Of a DNA stretch of 64,000 nt, positions 54,889 through 64,000 are shown in pieces. The position numbers were made by a program, and so were the translations under genes. This DNA comes from Rutpela maculata (Eukaryota; Arthropoda; Insecta; Coleoptera; Cerambycidae), in the NCBI GenBank assembly GCA_936432065.2, contig OW386290.2:142983677-143047676 (forward strand). Reading direction: 5' to 3'. The notes under the pieces are model-generated. The model worked only from the letters and a program-made list of their open reading frames with translations, was not told the origin of the DNA and searched no databases. Positions within the stretch are counted from its first letter, which is position 1, and each line of letters begins with the position of its first letter.

Positions 54889-55626
54889 TTACAAAAAATG
54901 TAGACGAACTATGTCAAGCGTCTTAACATAATCTTCTAAGGTAGTGGATGGCCAGTGCCCGCTGTCTGGACCAGAGCTCCAACCAGTCGGCTGCCCAGAG
55001 CGACCTTTGGATATATTATCCTCCAGCCATTTTATTAACTGCTTATGCTCTTCATTGAAATTAATATCTAATTTGAAATGTATATTATTCCTACCAATTA
55101 CTCGAAACAAAATTTCAAGAAATTCGTATTGTGTAAAGTAAGCTGCCTCGCAAAATGCTTTATTAATCGACCAATCAATACTTTTATAATTATCAGAAAT
55201 ATTTTTAGCCGGGTACGATTTCGAATAAAAATCAATTGACATATAATCATCATTACACGTTAATAATTCTTCTAAAAAAATTCTAAAATAACTATTATTC
55301 GCGGCGGGATAATGTCTGTTAATTACTTCTCGTAATCGATATACGGTAAGGTGAGTAATACATTCTCTTTGGAAAATATATTCCAACTGTTGAATAAAAA
55401 TATCGTTTTGAAGTTTTTTCGTAAATATTTTTTTCATTAAATCGAAATTAGAACTATCTCTTAAAGCCATCCAGTATAAAGCTTTGTCCAGTATAACAAT
55501 CTTTTCTAAAATTTTATGAACTAATTGATAATTACCCCGATTCAATGCATTTTGAATGTACCTCTCATATATGTCGCGAGTGATAAGTACAAGCTTGTAC
55601 TGCAATTCTTTTTCTAACCCGTCCAT
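54889..55626 (-). CDS. Unknown Polinton ORF, 245 aa, all-helical
   Basis: ATG chosen at 55626 (MDGLEKELQYKLVL); the preceding in-frame codons include a TTG three codons up. The protein looks helical throughout, with helix-turn pairs such as NRGNYQLVHKILEKIVILDKALYWMALRDSSNFDLMKKIFTKKL that recall degenerate ankyrin- or ARM-like repeats. The C-terminus is a glycine/serine-rich SGQPTGWSSGPDSGHW segment. I recognise no family. It follows PolB closely on the same strand; a possible TATAATTT (start 55729) and a TCAGAT initiator (+1 55701) lie in the PolB end. AATAAA lies downstream on the minus strand near 54850. Confidence 0.6.
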   Translation of the reverse strand: MDGLEKELQYKLVLITRDIYERYIQNALNRGNYQLVHKILEKIVILDKALYWMALRDSSNFDLMKKIFTKKLQNDIFIQQLEYIFQRECITHLTVYRLREVINRHYPAANNSYFRIFLEELLTCNDDYMSIDFYSKSYPAKNISDNYKSIDWSINKAFCEAAYFTQYEFLEILFRVIGRNNIHFKLDINFNEEHKQLIKWLEDNISKGRSGQPTGWSSGPDSGHWPSTTLEDYVKTLDIVRLHFL

Positions 55627-55678
55627 CGCGATCAAAGTCTCTAAAGTAAATGAATCCGAACGGCTACTGCCAAGCGCT

Positions 55679-58600
55679 TCACTGCGTCGATGACGTCATC
55701 TGACGAGCTGAGACTTGTTGGAAATTATATCCCCAAGGTTTCGTATCGGTATTTATATAATTTATAATTCTTTTATCATCATACGGACTGAGTGCCACCT
55801 TATTCTGTTTGATGGTATATATTTCATGTTTCTTTGATCGAATTAATCGCTGCTCTTTGGTCAAAATTTCTTTATTAAATAGACAATTCGTAAAGTCTTC
55901 AAATGTAATTTTTCTGATTACCGAACGCGAGAGACCCTTGATTTTTTTATTTACCGACACCCCCTCCACTTTATAACTATACATTTTTGCACGGAGTCCT
56001 ACGAATTCTGTCATTACGCGCCCTTGACATTCGTCTTTCATTACGCCTAGTACCTTCTTATTTGCATGAGGTATTCCGTAGACATTGTCTACAGGATAAT
56101 CCGATGTGTCGAACTGATGGATGTCTTTTTTAATGTACTTGTATATATCAACGTCGCTAAATTCGTAAATTAAACTGTCTGTGTCAGTGTAAAGTAGTTT
56201 GGCTTGCTCACCGAATTCTTTTTTAATATAATCATAATGAAAATCGTAAAGAATAATTTTTGAAAGATCTAAAATGGCGAACCCCACATATATTGGCTTA
56301 TCGAATTTAATTTTTAGTCGATTCATTTCAATAATAATCATATCCTCGCCGAAGACCGTCGAACTGTGAAAGTTCGGTTTCGCGAGCAGAGACTTGGCAC
56401 CATATCTCCCCTCCCATTTAGTTACCAATTTAACATCTTTGTGCTTGCGGACATTCTCCATTGTCTTTCCGAACACCGCATTGTTCATTAGCTTATAGAA
56501 ATTTTTCTGAAACTCGTTACTTGCCTGTTTTCGTAAATCCGTATTTAAATCAATGTATTTCTTTAGCCACCGTGACTGTTTAAATTTTAAAATTCTATGT
56601 ACCGTCTTGAGTTTTAATCCGCGTTCTAAACATTTTTTTAAAGTCCTATAATGCATTACATATCGCGTTTTATCTAACAGAGTGGTCATTAATTTTGAAT
56701 GTTTTGAACCAGGCGGCACCATATGTTCTGGACACATCGGGAGATCCTTATGTAGCTCATGTAATTCAAGTGGATACTCGATATCTACTTCCAAAATATA
56801 ACCGATGTCTGACTCGTCCGATAAATTTGGAATATCTAAGGCATAAAATTGTTCGACGGGTACCCACTCGAAAGCACCTGTAGGTAGCGGAACAGACATC
56901 CCGGCTCCATACATGTTATTGATGTCAAAGTACATGATGTGAGTCTCTCTTTCGTCGGGATTAAACGCATCCCCCATGTACTTGTTGTTAGCTTTCGAAT
57001 ATCTGTTAGATACCTGCGCTACACCGCCTCTCACGCCTTTTTCAATCATCAGTATCATATCAATGTCTGTGAGAAGCTCTAAATTTTCTTTAGTTATTTT
57101 TAACATCGCGTCGAATGCCAGCCCCGGAGCAGTATAATAATTTAAAGCATCAAGTCCGTACGTCTGTATGCATGTCTCGCGGAAATTTTCAAATATATCA
57201 GCTAGCAGTAATACATCTGTTTTTAAATATATATCGGAATATTCTCCTAATGTCTTAATATCGAATTTATTCCAGATATTTATAGCATGGTTATAATCGT
57301 TCTCTGTTATGTTTTCGTCTGTTAGTTTACTGTAAAATTCTTCTTTAGCCGGTAGAGATGTCTCGTCTAATTTTTCCCAAGAATTTAAATAATCATAAGG
57401 AAAAACACCTTTCCGCGTTAATAATTGAAATTGTTCGTCATTATTACAGTACGATTTAGTGATTCGTTTCTGGTCATCGTCGAGATAGGAAGCTAGTTTT
57501 TCGATTTTGTCTGCCATAAACCTAAACGAATCAATAAATCTTAGTTTAATTTTCGTATCTTTAACTCGTTTAGTGAAAGAAATGTATTTTTCCTTATTAA
57601 TCGGTAATAATGAAATTTGTCCGTCAAATGCCGTTGCTAGCTGTTTGATTATCAGGTGGCCGTCGTAACCTGATAAACAATGAAATATAACCGGAATCAC
57701 GTGACTATCTTGATAATTAATGTTACATCTCTTATGCGCCGGTCCCCTATAGTACCCAGTTAAATGATTGTGATCGGCTACTTTAATGTCCGTCTCTTTG
57801 AAGGGCCTCTCACAGATATGACAGACCTGCGCGAGATCGAATTCATTTTTTTGTATCTCGTTTAACGACTCCATAGGTTTTATGTCGGACATGATTACAT
57901 TAACTCGGTCTGAAATTTTTTCAAGTTCTTTAACAAACCAGTACTGACAGTCGGCGCCTCGGTACATTTTAAATTGTGATAGACTGTCATCGTACGAACA
58001 TTTTAAGTAATACGCGACACTAAAAGCCGTATGTTTCTGGTAATTTTGAGTATTTAGATTCGTGTTAGCATCACAGTCCTCTAAGATACATTCGAAATCA
58101 GCATAAATAGCGAACGGTACCCTTTCTTTATATCGGTAATTTTTAAATTTTAAAAACTTTTCATCCTCGCCGGGTAATTCAATTTTGCAAGTATTAGTTT
58201 TCGAATTGCAATCATTTGAATGTCGGTCTAGAAGTTCTTGAGTAGAGAAATGATTAAGACATCGGTTGCAGATAAATTTTTCATGTCCGTGTGAAGATAA
58301 TTGTTTAGATAATAATCGGGACATATTCTTTATCCAAGCAAAATGATATTGCGTAGCTTCAGTAAAATTATCGGCAGAATTCGTAGGAATCATTAATAAA
58401 TTTACGACGCGTTCAAAACTGTATTTACTTAAACATAACGGTAAAACTTCCCTTTTAATTACGGTGTATACGTTTATCGAAATATCATTTAAGCGTTCGA
58501 ATTTTTTAATATTTCTTAATTCCATCGGAAATTCGATGCCGTCATATTTTAAAACTTCCTTAAAATGAGGATATGAAACAATTCTATCAACATGATTTTT

Positions 58601-59419
58601 AGCGGGGTATAATGCCGAAACTACCGACCATAAGAAGCAATATTCGTCATTATTTTTAACGTTAATAACGCACTTTTTTTCCTTTATAAAGTTTGGCATT
58701 TCAGCGTATGTTGATAATCCCACTGTTATAGGACAATATTTATTAACATTTACTCTTAGCCCGATAATTTCCGATAAGGCCCAGCCTGAATCTTTTCCTT
58801 GAAAGTCTTCTAGATGTTTTAATAACCGTTCGGATACATTTTCTTTATACCATTCCTTTAAATTCGTATTTAAGTCTATCACAGCGTTCCTTGTAGCAAA
58901 TGTTTTTAATTCCACTGTGCCATTAATAGGCTGTACGAAGTTACATTCAAAAATAACATTTACTTTAATTAGCCCATCTTTTAAACATTTTTTAATTTGA
59001 ATAGAGAAGCTCCTAAACGCTTTTTTAAAAAATAATACCGGTTCTTTAATTTGTACGTTAGTTATTATACCGGACTTAACACGATTTTTAAAACAAGATT
59101 CTACCTCTTGATATACTAAATATTTTCGTGCTGCCGGCTTTAAGGAACCGCCTAATATTTTATTTTTTAATTTTAATTTTTTCAATTGCTCTCGGTAGTA
59201 TTTTAAAAGCGCTAAATTATTTTCCAATTTAAATATATTTTCACCTTTATTATCGATATGAATTTTGATTTTAATTGCCTTGGCTACTAGTTTAATATTG
59301 CTATTAATTATCGAAATATGTTGATCGATTTCATAATCAGTCTTTAAGAGCAGCAATGATTTTTTAGTTAAATTAATTATATCAGTACTGAGTTTAGATA
59401 CGGTCTCGGTAGACGACAT
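55679..59419 (-). CDS. polB: Protein-primed family B DNA polymerase
   Basis: 1246 aa, full length. It would copy the linear element using a terminal protein primer. A C2H2-like finger (C385NRC...H..C region, about residues 380-405) precedes the exonuclease motif Exo I YADFECI (about 441). An HNH-like segment (CHICERPF...DHNHLTGYYRGPAHKRC) lies between Exo I and the GHLIIKQL Exo II region. Polymerase motif A is YFDINNMYGAGM (about 830), motif B KLMNNAVFGKTMENV (about 976), motif C YTDTDSLIYEF (about 1076) and KMYSYK (about 1145). These are the hallmarks of the Polinton polymerase. The N-terminal ~350 residues (coiled, Lys-rich) may include the terminal protein region. The frame is intact. Confidence 0.97.
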   Translation of the reverse strand: MSSTETVSKLSTDIINLTKKSLLLLKTDYEIDQHISIINSNIKLVAKAIKIKIHIDNKGENIFKLENNLALLKYYREQLKKLKLKNKILGGSLKPAARKYLVYQEVESCFKNRVKSGIITNVQIKEPVLFFKKAFRSFSIQIKKCLKDGLIKVNVIFECNFVQPINGTVELKTFATRNAVIDLNTNLKEWYKENVSERLLKHLEDFQGKDSGWALSEIIGLRVNVNKYCPITVGLSTYAEMPNFIKEKKCVINVKNNDEYCFLWSVVSALYPAKNHVDRIVSYPHFKEVLKYDGIEFPMELRNIKKFERLNDISINVYTVIKREVLPLCLSKYSFERVVNLLMIPTNSADNFTEATQYHFAWIKNMSRLLSKQLSSHGHEKFICNRCLNHFSTQELLDRHSNDCNSKTNTCKIELPGEDEKFLKFKNYRYKERVPFAIYADFECILEDCDANTNLNTQNYQKHTAFSVAYYLKCSYDDSLSQFKMYRGADCQYWFVKELEKISDRVNVIMSDIKPMESLNEIQKNEFDLAQVCHICERPFKETDIKVADHNHLTGYYRGPAHKRCNINYQDSHVIPVIFHCLSGYDGHLIIKQLATAFDGQISLLPINKEKYISFTKRVKDTKIKLRFIDSFRFMADKIEKLASYLDDDQKRITKSYCNNDEQFQLLTRKGVFPYDYLNSWEKLDETSLPAKEEFYSKLTDENITENDYNHAINIWNKFDIKTLGEYSDIYLKTDVLLLADIFENFRETCIQTYGLDALNYYTAPGLAFDAMLKITKENLELLTDIDMILMIEKGVRGGVAQVSNRYSKANNKYMGDAFNPDERETHIMYFDINNMYGAGMSVPLPTGAFEWVPVEQFYALDIPNLSDESDIGYILEVDIEYPLELHELHKDLPMCPEHMVPPGSKHSKLMTTLLDKTRYVMHYRTLKKCLERGLKLKTVHRILKFKQSRWLKKYIDLNTDLRKQASNEFQKNFYKLMNNAVFGKTMENVRKHKDVKLVTKWEGRYGAKSLLAKPNFHSSTVFGEDMIIIEMNRLKIKFDKPIYVGFAILDLSKIILYDFHYDYIKKEFGEQAKLLYTDTDSLIYEFSDVDIYKYIKKDIHQFDTSDYPVDNVYGIPHANKKVLGVMKDECQGRVMTEFVGLRAKMYSYKVEGVSVNKKIKGLSRSVIRKITFEDFTNCLFNKEILTKEQRLIRSKKHEIYTIKQNKVALSPYDDKRIINYINTDTKPWGYNFQQVSARQMTSSTQ
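55698..55729 (-). promoter_or_regulatory. Possible core promoter of the 245-aa ORF
   Basis: Minus TATAATTT starts at 55729; TCAGAT has +1 A at 55701 (28 bp). TGACGTCA (55691-55698) lies immediately downstream. Located inside the 3' end of polB. Confidence 0.35.
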
Positions 59420-59463
59420 ACTGTTTCAATTAGACAACCGTTCACCGCGAGAGATAAACAGCT

Positions 59464-59498
59464 AATGATCGAGGTGGGGAGATGACGCTGCTTTTATA
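59464..59498 (-). promoter_or_regulatory. Core promoter of polB
   Basis: TATAAAAG starts at 59498 (minus strand), initiator TCATTA has +1 A at 59466, 32 bp away. Leader of ~47 nt to the ATG. TCACGTGA (59514-59521) lies just upstream. Confidence 0.6.
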
Positions 59499-59513
59499 CT
59501 CGGCGGTCGAGGG

Positions 59514-59521
59514 TCACGTGA
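59514..59521. promoter_or_regulatory. E-box palindrome TCACGTGA, right tip
   Basis: Sixteen bp upstream of the polB TATA, mirroring the copy at 45739-45746. Confidence 0.4.
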
Positions 59522-59726
59522 CTTTGCAGTGAACGATTTCTAAAAGGCCCCCGAATTTTCATAATCTGTTCGTCTTTTACATATAAAACAATGTTAAATT
59601 GCTATATCGCTGCGGGGTGGCTACATATTCCCATAAGAAACCATGTATTGTAAGACACAAAATTCTTCGCATGCATCTTTACCGTATACCTATCTTATGT
59701 TAGTAGGCTATCAGAAATGATTTCAT

Positions 59727-60090
59727 TTGTTTACATTAACAATTTCTCGGAATCCGATAACAGCTCTGCATTATATTCTTATTAAATTGAAATCTAAACG
59801 TAGAGAAGCGAATGAATATTTATCTTATATAAAACTCGGGCTAAAGAGACTTGTCTGAAAAGCGTTTATATTGGCTCTTGATATTTCCTTTGATCTAGCC
59901 GCTGTAGTTATCTAAAGGTAATTAATCACGTTTTAAATATACATATAGCCGTAGACAGTCGCATTTATTTACATTAACAATTTCCTGGAATCCGATAACG
60001 TCTCTGCATTTGGTCACAGTTTTACATTGAAATCTTAACATATAGAAGTAAATGAATATTTATCTCATAATTATAAGACTTGTCTATTTA
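59727..60090. repeat. Tandem duplication of TIR interior at the right end
   Basis: 59727-59860 repeats 59965-60090 (TTTACATTAACAATTTC...GGAATCCGATAAC and GAATGAATATTTATCT). The left end has only one copy of this block. Confidence 0.8.
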
Positions 60091-60451
60091 ATCTCAATGA
60101 TGGACGTCAGTAGCCATTTTCTTAACGCCCACTAACGTAAACATACAATACTATTAGTCAATAAACGGCAGCCATCTTATTTTAGACACACCCTGTATAC
60201 TCTCAGCCACGTCCTTTTAGATATAATCTCTTATCTAAGCTCAGGGATTGGATCTCCCATCTCCCCCCTCCCATTAGGTCCTAGGACCTATCATCTAAGA
60301 AGATCCCACCTCACACTACAACCTAGATAATAGGATCTATCATCTAGCACCTGCGCCCCCCCGCGGGGCTTCCGGAATGATGACGTCACAGAGAACTCTG
60401 ATTGCTACTCTACTGACGGGTTTGGTCCAGAATCGGCCTTACTTAACTACT
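59907..60451 (-). repeat. Polinton right terminal inverted repeat
   Basis: 545 bp complementary to the left TIR, ending CCTTACTTAACTACT. Carries TGACGTCA at 60381-60388. Confidence 0.93.
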
Positions 60452-60457
60452 AAAGTC
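60452..60457. repeat. Polinton target-site duplication, right
   Basis: AAAGTC, matching 45110-45115. Confidence 0.95.
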
Positions 60458-60705
60458 ATATTCTTGCGCGCTCGGCTGTAGCAAGCCTGCCGACTGCAAC
60501 GATCTGACGATCCCGGTCGGGGTGTATATAATAGTTTAACTTATATCAATAGGTACAAAACCAGTAGTGATCAAAAGCATCTAGGGGATCAATATTATTG
60601 TTCGATATTTCATATATTGTACAGCAGTATTGATCATATGTTGTTAATATTAAGAAATTGTATAATAAATATTAAATAGACTCCTTTTAATAATAAAAAG
60701 ACAGG
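60458..60705 (+). repeat. Direct repeat R2, right part
   Basis: Continues repeat R2 after the Polinton; ATATTCTTGCGCGCTCGG matches R1 at 42325. Confidence 0.85.
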
Positions 60706-60834
60706 TGGTAGTACCTAGAGGTAAAAAATATGCAAAACTTCGAAGTAATGTCATATTGAACGGATTTCGTTCATTTTTGGCAGTATAATAGTAAATGTTT
60801 CACAGAAAAGTTTCTATATTGAGCGGGGGCCTGT

Positions 60835-62285
60835 TAATTTATAGGGGGTGGATGCCACCCCCTTTGAGGGGGTGGCATTTAAAAAATATATGAAGTACAA
60901 TCATTTTTCATATAAATTAATAGTTTTTAAGTTATAACGACTTGCGATTTTAGCTTAAAAAAAGGTATTTCTAAACGGCTTTCGTCCAGTATCTCAAAAA
61001 GTATTACTTTATCGAAAAAATGTTATAGACCAATTACAGAAAGTACAAACTGGGAATTAATTATATTTTTCGTTTATTGATGTAGGATTACTATTTTCGG
61101 AGATATTTAAGTTTACATTTGGCATGCAAGTGTTCGTAAGATAACTATTTAGAGTGAGAGTTAAATATCTCAGAAACTGTGACACCTACGCCAAGGATAC
61201 TAATAGATACAACAATAGGTTATTAATTAAGCTCTTAACTATTTTTTTATTTGTTTATGTAGCATAAAAAACAAAGAAGTTATGACCGAAGCAATGTCCG
61301 TCTACACATTATTTTAATAACAACGTCGCCATTTTGCTACTGCAATTAGCCAGTAATTAAAAAAAAAATAATTTTAAACACGGTTTCTCATTAATATGCA
61401 GCATGACGCAATTGCTCAAATTTTTTGGTTCGTATACAGCACTTGCTTTAGAAAAAATACAGTTTAAACTATAAAGGTATTTTCGATAAAACGCATTTTT
61501 TTTCCTATTCCAAATATCTCACTAAATATTAGTTTTGTTCAAAAATGTGTAGAGACCAAAAATAAAGCTCATAAACTAATAATGAATTTCGCTTGTTTAT
61601 TTATTTACATAGATTTAATAGTTTTGGAGATATGAGTTTACAAACGGCATCTGAACGTTCATAAGACGAAAAATGCAGTTTAAATGTTAAATATTTCAGA
61701 AATTGTGATGCATGCTAAGAAAGGAAATTAAAGACAATTAATTGCGCTTTCAAATTATTTTTTACTCGTTTTGTTACTCTAATTAGCAATAATTCTAAAA
61801 AATTATCTCAAATACAGTTTTTCGTTAAAATGTAGCATTACCTAAATGCTCAAATTCTTTTTTGGTCATTTAAAGCACTTGCTTTAGAAAAAAAATGCAT
61901 TTTAAATTTTAAAAGTAATTTCGAAACCCTTGGATACCAAATATAAACTTAAATATTTCCGAAATTATTAATTCTACATCAATAAACAAAAAATATAATT
62001 AATTCCCAGTTTGTAGGGTGCTTTCTGTAATTGGTCTATAACATTTTTTCGATAAAGTAATACTTTTCGAGATACTTGACGAAAGCCGTTTGAAAATACC
62101 TTTTTTAAAAGCTTTTATTTTAAGCTAAAATCGCAATTTTGAAGTCGTTATAACTTAAAAACTATCAATTTATGTGAAAAATTGCATGGAACCTTTCCTT
62201 CTTAAAATTTGATTCTATTTCAGCTCCAATAAATATATATTTTTTAAGTGCCACCCCCTGAGAGGGGGTGGCACATTTTTTCTGA
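60835..62285. mobile_element. Noncoding inverted-repeat element, copy 2
   Basis: Ends GGGGGTGGATGCCACCCCC and GTGCCACCCCCTGAGAGGGGG. Inner inverted repeats of ~250 bp (about 60890-61090 and 61985-62250). The interior repeats AAATATCTCAGAAAC-like motifs and matches the element at 30455-31890. No coding capacity. Confidence 0.7.
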
Positions 62286-62354
62286 ATGATATCTAATTTT
62301 TTAGATGACAGTAAGCAACTCCACCCCAACCTATATTAATCTATATTCAACTAA

Positions 62355-62935
62355 CGCTACTTCTATGCGACTAATCTGACCAACCCTGCATGCGAGGTGT
62401 ATTAATTGCGTCCCAATGTCGCGTTTAGCGCTGATAAAAAAAATCGCTGTTGCCAAACGGTACACTTTAGGAAAAAACATATTGTTTCAAAAACTTTTGT
62501 GATTATTAGGCTTTATTTTCTTCGCTGCATGTATGCAAATATTTTCAAAAATAAAAAAGTTTATCGATTGGTGAAGATTTCAATACACAAAATATGTATT
62601 TTTAGTTTATTTGATTTTTAAAGAAATGAAAGTGCGAATTGTGCCCAAACCGTTTATATTGGTAAAAGCGCTACAGTGTGTGCTTTAATTTGATACAAAA
62701 CAAATTTCGGTACCTTTAATAGTTTTAAAGAAACAAAAAAAAACAATTTTCTTTAAAAATACATTTTTTTCACTTTTTATTGATTTAAAAAGTTCGAGAC
62801 CACAAAAAAATGTCGTAAAATATGATTTCATATGCCCGGTGACATACTCAAAGGAACCTAATATGTTTGACCTGGTTCTGCGCCAAAAAAAAAAACGACA
62901 CGATAGAGTTACGAAATCGCTGCTCTATTAGGTTG
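62355..62935 (+). repeat. Direct repeat B, copy 2
   Basis: Near-identical to 42930-43545. Confidence 0.8.
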
Positions 62936-63004
62936 GTTTACTATTTTCGTGACAAAAATTAAAAAAGTTATAAAAAAATTGAAAATGTGCATTATGTTCT
63001 CAAA

Positions 63005-63545
63005 GCCGTTTTATTCGATGTTATTTTAACAATTGTAGCTTTGGATTATCTTCAAATAGCAGAAACAAAATAATGAGAATTGGGGAACAACCAGCCCAAA
63101 TTTTAAGAAGAAATATAGATTTGTTTATTTATAAGTGACGTAAACGTAAAAACTAACGTATCTCAGCTCCAAATGCAAGTAGAGCATTTTTTTTTTCGTT
63201 TTTGATTCCATAAAAAAACCTTAGGTACTTGAATTTGTTTATAAGTATAATTTTGAAAACAACTGCAATAAAACGGATTTAAATTTTGAAAAAAAAGTTT
63301 TTCTGTGATCTTAAAGTACTTACAGAATGCTAAAATTTGAGCCATTGTACACATTTCTTGGTCTTGATGGTAGGATTTCACAAGGGTGCAGTTTTAACAA
63401 CAATTGTATATTTAAGCCGTTTTAGTAATCATTTTGATTTGAGATTTTAAGTAGTTTCCAAAATTTCACTGAATAGGTATCCGTTATTTTTGAAGGAACA
63501 GTGATTTGTTTAAAAACGCATATTTTTGGAATGTTCAATTTTTTA
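63005..63545 (-). repeat. Inverted repeat C, right copy
   Basis: Inverted relative of 43740-44335; runs directly into the outer arm (63535-63841). Confidence 0.75.
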
Positions 63546-63869
63546 AAAATAATAATAACAATTACAATGAATTATAGGTTATGTACTTTTATTGTACAGC
63601 TCAAAGCGAACATTTTCCTTCTTTTATTGTTTTCCATAGGACTTACAAATTTCGAGATATTCAAAGAAAACCGACGAAAAACATGGTCTAAAAAATTAAA
63701 TTGTTTAAATAAACAATACGCCGACCTCGCAGAAACTGCAAAACTGAACTGTGGACTTAAGTTGATCCCCTGAACACGTTAAAACAGAAAAACTGCCCTG
63801 GCCAGACAATTCACATTAAAATCCTAATTTGACTCCACTATAAGGTACATTTTCTTTGTAAATAAAGTA

Positions 63870-64000
63870 AAAAACCGCTGCCCAAGGAATCACTACTTCC
63901 ACATCCAAATTTTTTATCCAAGTCACTCACAACGAAAAAAATTTGTAAGTGGAAATAATTGTTTATGGAACTTTAATAATATAATATTTGAAATCTTCTA
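63870..64000 (-). repeat. Family-T repeat, copy F (cut by window end)
   Basis: AAAAACCGCTGCCCAAGG followed by TCACTACTTCCACATCCA, the 3' end of family T in minus orientation; the rest lies outside the window. Confidence 0.75.

Larger units (their letters stand above)
45116..60451. mobile_element. Complete Maverick/Polinton element
   Basis: 15336 bp, ends AGTAGTTAAGTAAGG...CCTTACTTAACTACT, TIRs of ~545-589 bp and a perfect 6-bp target duplication. It encodes PolB, integrase, packaging ATPase, protease, major and minor capsid proteins, a DUF8207-like protein, a PLA2-domain protein, a PPP1R15-like protein and several unknowns. All core frames are open. Gene arrangement: a plus block at the left tip, a minus block (ATPase, DUF8207-like, integrase), a divergent plus block (PLA2, protease, capsids), a hairpin array, then a minus block (245-aa ORF, PolB) from the right tip. 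This is a young insertion and may be a functional virus-like transposon. Confidence 0.97.
41384..63841. repeat. Large inverted-repeat block that received the Polinton
   Basis: The outermost sequences are inverted copies: 41384-41640 pairs with 63535-63841. A second pair, 43740-44335 with 63005-63545, is also inverted. Direct repeats lie in between (41806-42590 with 44600-45115 plus 60458-60705; 42930-43545 with 62355-62935). Without the Polinton the block is about 7.1 kb and noncoding. It looks like one large foldback-type element, or several nested ones. Confidence 0.6.

Overview
The window is AT-rich, intergenic-looking animal DNA, most probably from an insect. The signs are a complete Maverick/Polinton, hAT, Tc1/mariner and piggyBac-type remnants, non-LTR retrotransposon fragments, tRNA-derived SINEs, TATA plus TCAKT core promoters and a 67-nt intron. 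I recognise no ordinary host gene; almost everything I can explain is mobile or mobile-derived, and the elements are nested in one another.

Layout. 1-12 kb: a hAT relic, copies of an unnamed ~600-700 bp repeat (here called family T; six copies in the window), a TTAA-flanked piggyBac-type MITE, a foldback element and LINE fragments. 13-17.4 kb: a second foldback element carrying a family-T copy and a decayed gene, then an RT relic and a decayed nuclease-like gene. 17.8-20.5 kb: ATAAAACC-rich sequence, a short TIR element and a SINE. 21.1-22.5 kb: a second, inverted hAT relic with a 576-bp insertion. 22.5-24.6 kb: a foldback element carrying a second SINE. 24.65-28.7 kb: a DNA transposon with long inverted repeats and decayed genes. 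30.4-33 kb: an inverted-repeat element, small MITEs and a LINE tail. 33.7-39.9 kb: a nested stack of a mariner-like transposase inside long inverted repeats, one arm split by a GGGGCAAGTGGG-type element that is itself split by a 5'-truncated LINE. 41.4-63.8 kb: a repeat- and inverted-repeat-rich block into which the Polinton inserted.

The Polinton (45116-60451, 15336 bp) is the centrepiece. It has ~545-589 bp TIRs starting AG and ending CT, a perfect 6-bp target duplication AAAGTC, and every core gene: protein-primed DNA polymerase B, retroviral-type integrase with chromodomain, FtsK/HerA-type packaging ATPase, adenain-type cysteine protease, and major and minor capsid proteins. All core frames are open, so it looks young and possibly still functional, as a transposon or a virus-like entity. 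Most of its genes have their own TATA box about 31-33 bp upstream of an insect-type initiator.

The most interesting content is in the accessory parts of the Polinton. (1) A 75-aa ORF has the RVxF plus W...ARDRxRF signature of the PPP1R15/GADD34 family of PP1 regulators. (2) A PLA2-domain protein is separated from the in-frame protease only by UGA CUAG, a classic leaky stop context, and the protease has no usable AUG at its start. (3) One TATAAATA sequence sits midway between two opposed initiators for the ATPase and PLA2 genes. (4) Five giant hairpins built from a 9-bp unit are spaced 142-151 bp apart between converging gene blocks. (5) A small cysteine- and proline-containing gene appears to contain a 67-nt spliceosomal intron.
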